Shown here: piece after piece, positions 60,290 through 64,000 of the stretch | How the letters are laid out: each line of letters opens with the position of its first letter | Position numbering within the stretch: position 1 is the stretch's first letter | NCBI GenBank assembly: GCA_016714005.1 | Contig: JADJOA010000003.1 | Coordinates: 124,001 to 188,000, forward strand | Length of the DNA: 64,000 nucleotides | From: Bacteroidota bacterium | Lineage (GTDB): Bacteria > Bacteroidota > Bacteroidia > AKYH767-A > OLB10 | Direction: 5' to 3' | Position numbers and translations under genes: made by a program | Notes under the pieces: model-generated | Seen by the model: the letters and a program-made list of their open reading frames with translations, nothing else | The model's database searches: none | What the model was told of the DNA's origin: nothing

Positions 60290-61902
60290 TTATTGAAGAG
60301 TAAAGTTTACGCTAGGCACACTTCTTTGGGTTCCATCAGGACCCACAGCTTTTATATATTCAAAATACACTTTATCTCCCGCTCTGGCTCCGCCTAAGGC
60401 TGATTTCATTGTAGAATTTATCAGGTTCCCTTGTCCTTCAATATCAACAGGATCTTTTCCTTTACGGTAAAGAGACATTTTAAACTTTGTAACCTTATAA
60501 TAAATTTCAAAATCAAAATTCTCCAATTCAGCAATAACAGCACTTTGTGCTATTAAAGCATTTTTGGGGAAGTTGCCATCCTTTTTACCTCCAATTTTTG
60601 CAATAGGATCGGGAACTCGTTTAACGCGAAATTTCTGTGAGCCCATGTTTACTTTTTTTCCATCAAAATCAGCAGTAATGCTTATGGTTTGCCTCTCCTT
60701 GCGTAGTAACCTTTACTATATAATCGGCACCTGTTCCTTTGGCGTTTTCGACAATGAACCTCCACCTCCACTAATAGAGGGTTGAACTTTATTATTTGGA
60801 ACACCAGGCACAGAAATTGAAACGGGGTTTTCAGGGCCAATGTAAAAACACGTTCATTTTAGTGGGAGAAATAACTGCTGCAGGTTTAGCTGCAATATAT
60901 TCTGCTTCAAATGGGTATTCTTTAACCTTTGTTGGGTCTTCAGGGTCCTTTACTTTAATAATTCCACCCCATTTCTTTACACCTTCCGAACCAGGACGGT
61001 CAACATATTTTCCCATACCATTTTCTACAGGTAAAGCGCGCCCGCCAACAACAATTTCAGCATCAGAACTTTTGTTGAATGCTGCTAAAAATACATCTGC
61101 TTTGTAATCCTGACCAGTCAAAACATAACTTGTTGGAGCTACTACTTTAGGTTCTACATCAGTAAACTTAATATCCTTGGCATTGATTTTTGAGAGAAGA
61201 TAATTATTTACTTGCGATTCTGCTGTTTTTACATCTGATTGTATCTTACTTAATAAAGCCATTGCCGCAACAACCGGAGTATGGTAAAACGTTGCCATCT
61301 CCCAAGTCTTTTTTGTTCTCGCTCGTTGCAAGTTTAGATTTAGGATCAGGATCTTTTACATTGATAAGTTCATCAAAACGAGATTGAAAATTCGCTTTCT
61401 CCTTTGGATCCTCAATGTGCTTCAGCAAAGAAACTTTAAAATCTTCTAGTTTCTTTTTTAATTCTGATGCCTTATGTCCCTTACCATCATTTTTATCACC
61501 ACACATTACTAACGTTGGGGTATCGTAATCATCGTTTTTTTCAATTTCTCTTGATGATGCAGGCATCTTTGCTGTTCCCTCTATTTTATCAGCTTTTTTA
61601 ACTATTTCATCTTTAACATCTGCAATAAATTTATAAAGATCGTTTGAAGCTTTAGTTACAGCCAATGCTTTTTCCTGATAGGGTTTGGCTTTTACAGCAT
61701 CAGCCTGCATTGCCGTGGCAAAAGCATCCATTGTTTGCTGATTCTTCTTTATAACATTTTGATTTGATGCCGTAATACCTTCATCAATTGTAATAAATGC
61801 GTTAATAATTTCTTTTGATACATTAAGTGCGAGAAGCGCTGTTAACACGAGATACATCATGTTAATCATCTTCTGCCTGGGGGATAATTTACCGCCTGCC
61901 AT
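60290..61902 (-). CDS. gldM: Gliding motility / T9SS protein GldM (frameshifted)
   Basis: About 537 residues. The start MAGGKLSPRQKMINMMYLVL, followed by TALLALNVSKEIINAFI, is the signature single membrane anchor of GldM. The periplasmic part contains PKVVAPTSYVLTGQDYKADV and the C-terminal D4 domain ends GPDGTQRSVPSVNF. Frame changes lie near 61250-61330 and between 60650 and 60830. GldM (PorM) is the periplasmic rod that, with GldL, forms the proton-driven rotary motor of the T9SS. It has the standard position between gldL and gldN. Confidence 0.94.
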
Positions 61903-61972
61903 TTTTTATTTGCTCTGTTTTTGTTGGTTAAACTTAAGATTGTGGTTTATTACAAGGAGTGATTAATGCAGT

Positions 61973-62784
61973 TTATTTATTACCTGCATTAACGTTCATG
62001 GCACTTAACATATTGCCATATACCGTATTAAGAGCAGAAAGATTTTTGGCAAGCTTTCCTACTTCGTCTTTATATTTTTGAGTGTCGTTAAGCGAATCAT
62101 TTAAATTAGCCATCAACTGATTAATGCCTTCGTAGAATTTAGATGTTTGCTTTAAGTGTGTATTAGAATCTTGCAATTGCAATTCGTAAACAGCATTTAA
62201 AGCTGCAAGATTTTTCCGGCTCCTTTAACCTGATCATTATAAGTTTTCATATCCTCTGAAACTGCTTTGTAAAGCACCCATGCTCTGAGTAGCTTTAGCA
62301 TAAACAGCCGACATTTCACCTACTGATTTAGTGGCAGCATTTACACCTTTAACATAATCGTTAGTAGCAACCGATGCATTGGTGATGTCAGAGAGTTTAG
62401 ATGTATTGTCACCCAAAGACTTTAAACCAGCACCCAAACTTTGAAGTAACTCAGGTCCAATTTTAGAATCAGACAACATTTTATCTAAAGCTTGAGAAAC
62501 AGGGTCAATCTTTTTCTTTTTGTCCTTACCATGTCCGGGTTCATGCATTCCGCCAATTCAGGATAAACCAATGACCAATCTACATCTTCATGGGGTGGTT
62601 CAAAAGCAGAAATAAAGAAGATTACCGCTTCTGTTAAAAGACCTACAGTTAACATGACACCTGCACCTTCCCAGTGTTGTATCTTAAAAAGCGCTCCCAC
62701 AATTACAATTGCAGCTCCCCATCCATAAAGGCGAGCCATTATTACTTTAAATTTTTTGGTCTGTGTGAATTCAGCAATACCCAT
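61973..62784 (-). CDS. gldL: Gliding motility / T9SS motor protein GldL (frameshifted)
   Basis: About 270 residues. The start MGIAEFTQTKKFKVIMARLY leads to two membrane helices (WGAAIVIVGALFKIQHWEGA and LTVGLLTEAVIFFISAFEPP). The conserved Glu in LLTEAVIF is the residue linked to proton conduction in GldL. The cytoplasmic part contains DPVSQALDKMLSDSKIGPEL and a long coiled coil. Frame changes lie near 62490-62545 and 62190-62235. Five GldL surround two GldM in the motor. The upstream gap to gldK is 118 bases and holds a hairpin. Confidence 0.94.
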
Positions 62785-62849
62785 AATTTTAACTTGTTTT
62801 TAGTTGGTTGATAAAATTGTTTATTTGTTCTGTTGATTTATTAGATTAA

Positions 62850-62888
62850 AAGCATTTTCCAACTATTTCAAGTTGAACGAAAATGCTT
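62850..62888 (-). promoter_or_regulatory. Hairpin in the gldK-gldL intergenic region
   Basis: AAGCATTTTC (62850-62859) pairs with GAAAATGCTT (62879-62888), extended by CAACT/AGTTG inside. On the minus strand it follows the gldK stop and is not backed by a strong T-run. It could be an attenuator or an mRNA-processing or stabilising element. Confidence 0.5.
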
Positions 62889-62902
62889 GTGGTTTAATTT
62901 TT

Positions 62903-64000
62903 TTAAAAATCTGCCTTATCCCTGCCAAGAAATGACATAACGCATCGGAATCCAACATAGCTTTTTGCAGTATCCTGGTATTCGTATGAACGGGTTCCGG
63001 TTTGAAGATAGAATCCAACATCCTTCCATGAACCGCCACGAATTACCTTTCTTTTTAATGAAACAGGATCAGAATCTTTTGCTTCATAAGCATAATCCGC
63101 GTTTAAATCATGAGTGAAGTTGTAAGCTGATTCATCATAAGCATTACTAGTCCATTCAGATACATTGCCTGACATGCAATATAAGCCATAATCGTTAGGC
63201 CAATAAGATGTAGATTTTACAGTATAAAAACCTCCATCATCCATATAATTACCACGCATTGGTTTAAAGTTGCCCCAAGAAACAACCACGGCTATTTCTA
63301 ATGTAAGGACCACCCCATGGATAAGGAGCTAAATCATGGCCTCCACGTGATGCATACTCCCACTCTGATTCTGTTGGCAATCTGAAATCCTGAACAATGG
63401 TTTCGCCATTTGTATTTAAATAGCTGTTCAATAATTGAGTCCTCCAAATACAAAATGCTCTTGCTTGTTTCCAAGTAACGCCTACCACAGGGTAGTCATC
63501 ATATGCAGGATGCCAATTGTACATATTAGTGACAGGATCATTAAATGAATATGTAAAATCATGAATCCAAGCTAATGTGTCTGGATATACAGCAATCAAA
63601 TCTTTTTGATGAAAACTGAACGGTCAGTCATTCCCTGCTCTCTGTTAGATTTTTGAGCTGCCTCTTTCATATCAATCCAGTAATACTCATATTTTAATTT
63701 ACGGCTGTCAATTTCCTTTCTCTTATAAAACCTTTCACTCTCGGGTAAAAATAACTCAGCAAGTGTTTCCACGTTTTGTTCGTCATCCCACTTGATCTTC
63801 TTTTTCCAATTAATCCGCTCCCCATATTCGCCTTCTTCAATTAAATGATCGCCACCTATTAAACGATGTGCTAACGAATCTCGAACCCATTCGGTAAACT
63901 GTCGGTATTCGTTATTAGTAATCTCTGTATTGTCCATATAGAATGCATGAACAGAAACAGTTTTACTCTGAGCAACCAATGCATACGGAACATCCTGATC
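62903..64000 (-). CDS. gldK: Gliding motility / T9SS lipoprotein GldK, C-terminal part (frameshifted, runs off right edge)
   Basis: At least 365 residues are in the window; the N-terminus lies beyond base 64000. The sulfatase-modifying-factor (FGE) fold is seen in YMDNTEITNNEYRQFTEWV, YPVVGVTWKQARAFCIWRTQ, DFRLPTESEWEYASRGG and CMSGNVSEWTSNAYDES. It ends VIRGGSWKDVGFYLQTGTRS and YVGFRCVMSFLG. Frame changes lie near 63597 and 63265-63310. GldK (PorK) is an outer-membrane lipoprotein that forms the ring with GldN. It heads the gldKLMN block as in most gliding Bacteroidota. Confidence 0.93.

Overview
The window is an AT-rich chromosomal segment of a gliding-type Bacteroidota bacterium. The evidence is the gldK-gldL-gldM-gldN block of the type IX secretion system (T9SS) at the right end, four secreted proteins with T9SS C-terminal sorting domains, several TAnnTTTG promoter -7 boxes, and families almost confined to this phylum (DUF4270, DUF3276, DUF4783, short GT5 glycogen synthase). 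I cannot place it to genus. No tRNA, rRNA, CRISPR array or insertion sequence was seen.

Layout. (1) 1-8.9 kb, the most unusual part: a minus-strand operon of three tandem 51-53-residue peptides that all end in LRGGWDxN, then a T9SS cargo protein, then a ThiF/E1-like adenylating enzyme resembling MccB of microcin C biosynthesis. A second TPR gene runs off the left edge. Divergent from it lie a LuxR-type response regulator and a TPR sensor kinase, then a DUF1772 membrane protein and a secreted tail-fibre/S74 surface protein. A 12-bp palindrome, CCAC(A/T)AAAGTGG, sits 30-32 bp upstream of the -7 box of three promoters (peptide operon, kinase, tail-fibre gene). This suggests one regulon driven by the response regulator. 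(2) 8.9-20.1 kb, housekeeping and envelope: acyl-CoA desaturase, glmS/DUF4270/glycogen synthase operon, head-GIN lipoprotein, lpxH, a large M1 peptidase, a secreted glutathione peroxidase with a T9SS domain, and an unknown protein. (3) 20.2-20.6 kb: a non-genic array of about 17 units phased at 21 bp. (4) 20.6-33.9 kb: lptF, a glycosyltransferase, a GlcD-like oxidase, rlmD, small conserved genes, an AddB-like nuclease/M16/YihY/nadC operon, DUF4783 and rlmH. (5) 34-51.9 kb: a surface-polysaccharide locus with an ABC exporter (Wzm/Wzt), nucleotide-sugar epimerase, DegT aminotransferase, two sugar formyltransferases flanking a WbmS-like deacetylase, seven glycosyltransferases and two AsnB-like amidotransferases. 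(6) 51.9-59.2 kb: a multi-span membrane protein, a TlpA-like thioredoxin and a giant T9SS-sorted purple acid phosphatase with Ig-like repeats. (7) 59.4-64 kb: gldN, gldM, gldL and gldK.

About half of the long genes, including essential ones such as glmS and the gld genes, are broken by single-base frameshifts, several of them in homopolymers. This looks like uncorrected sequencing indels rather than gene decay. I therefore give each broken gene as one feature across its full span and state roughly where the frame changes.
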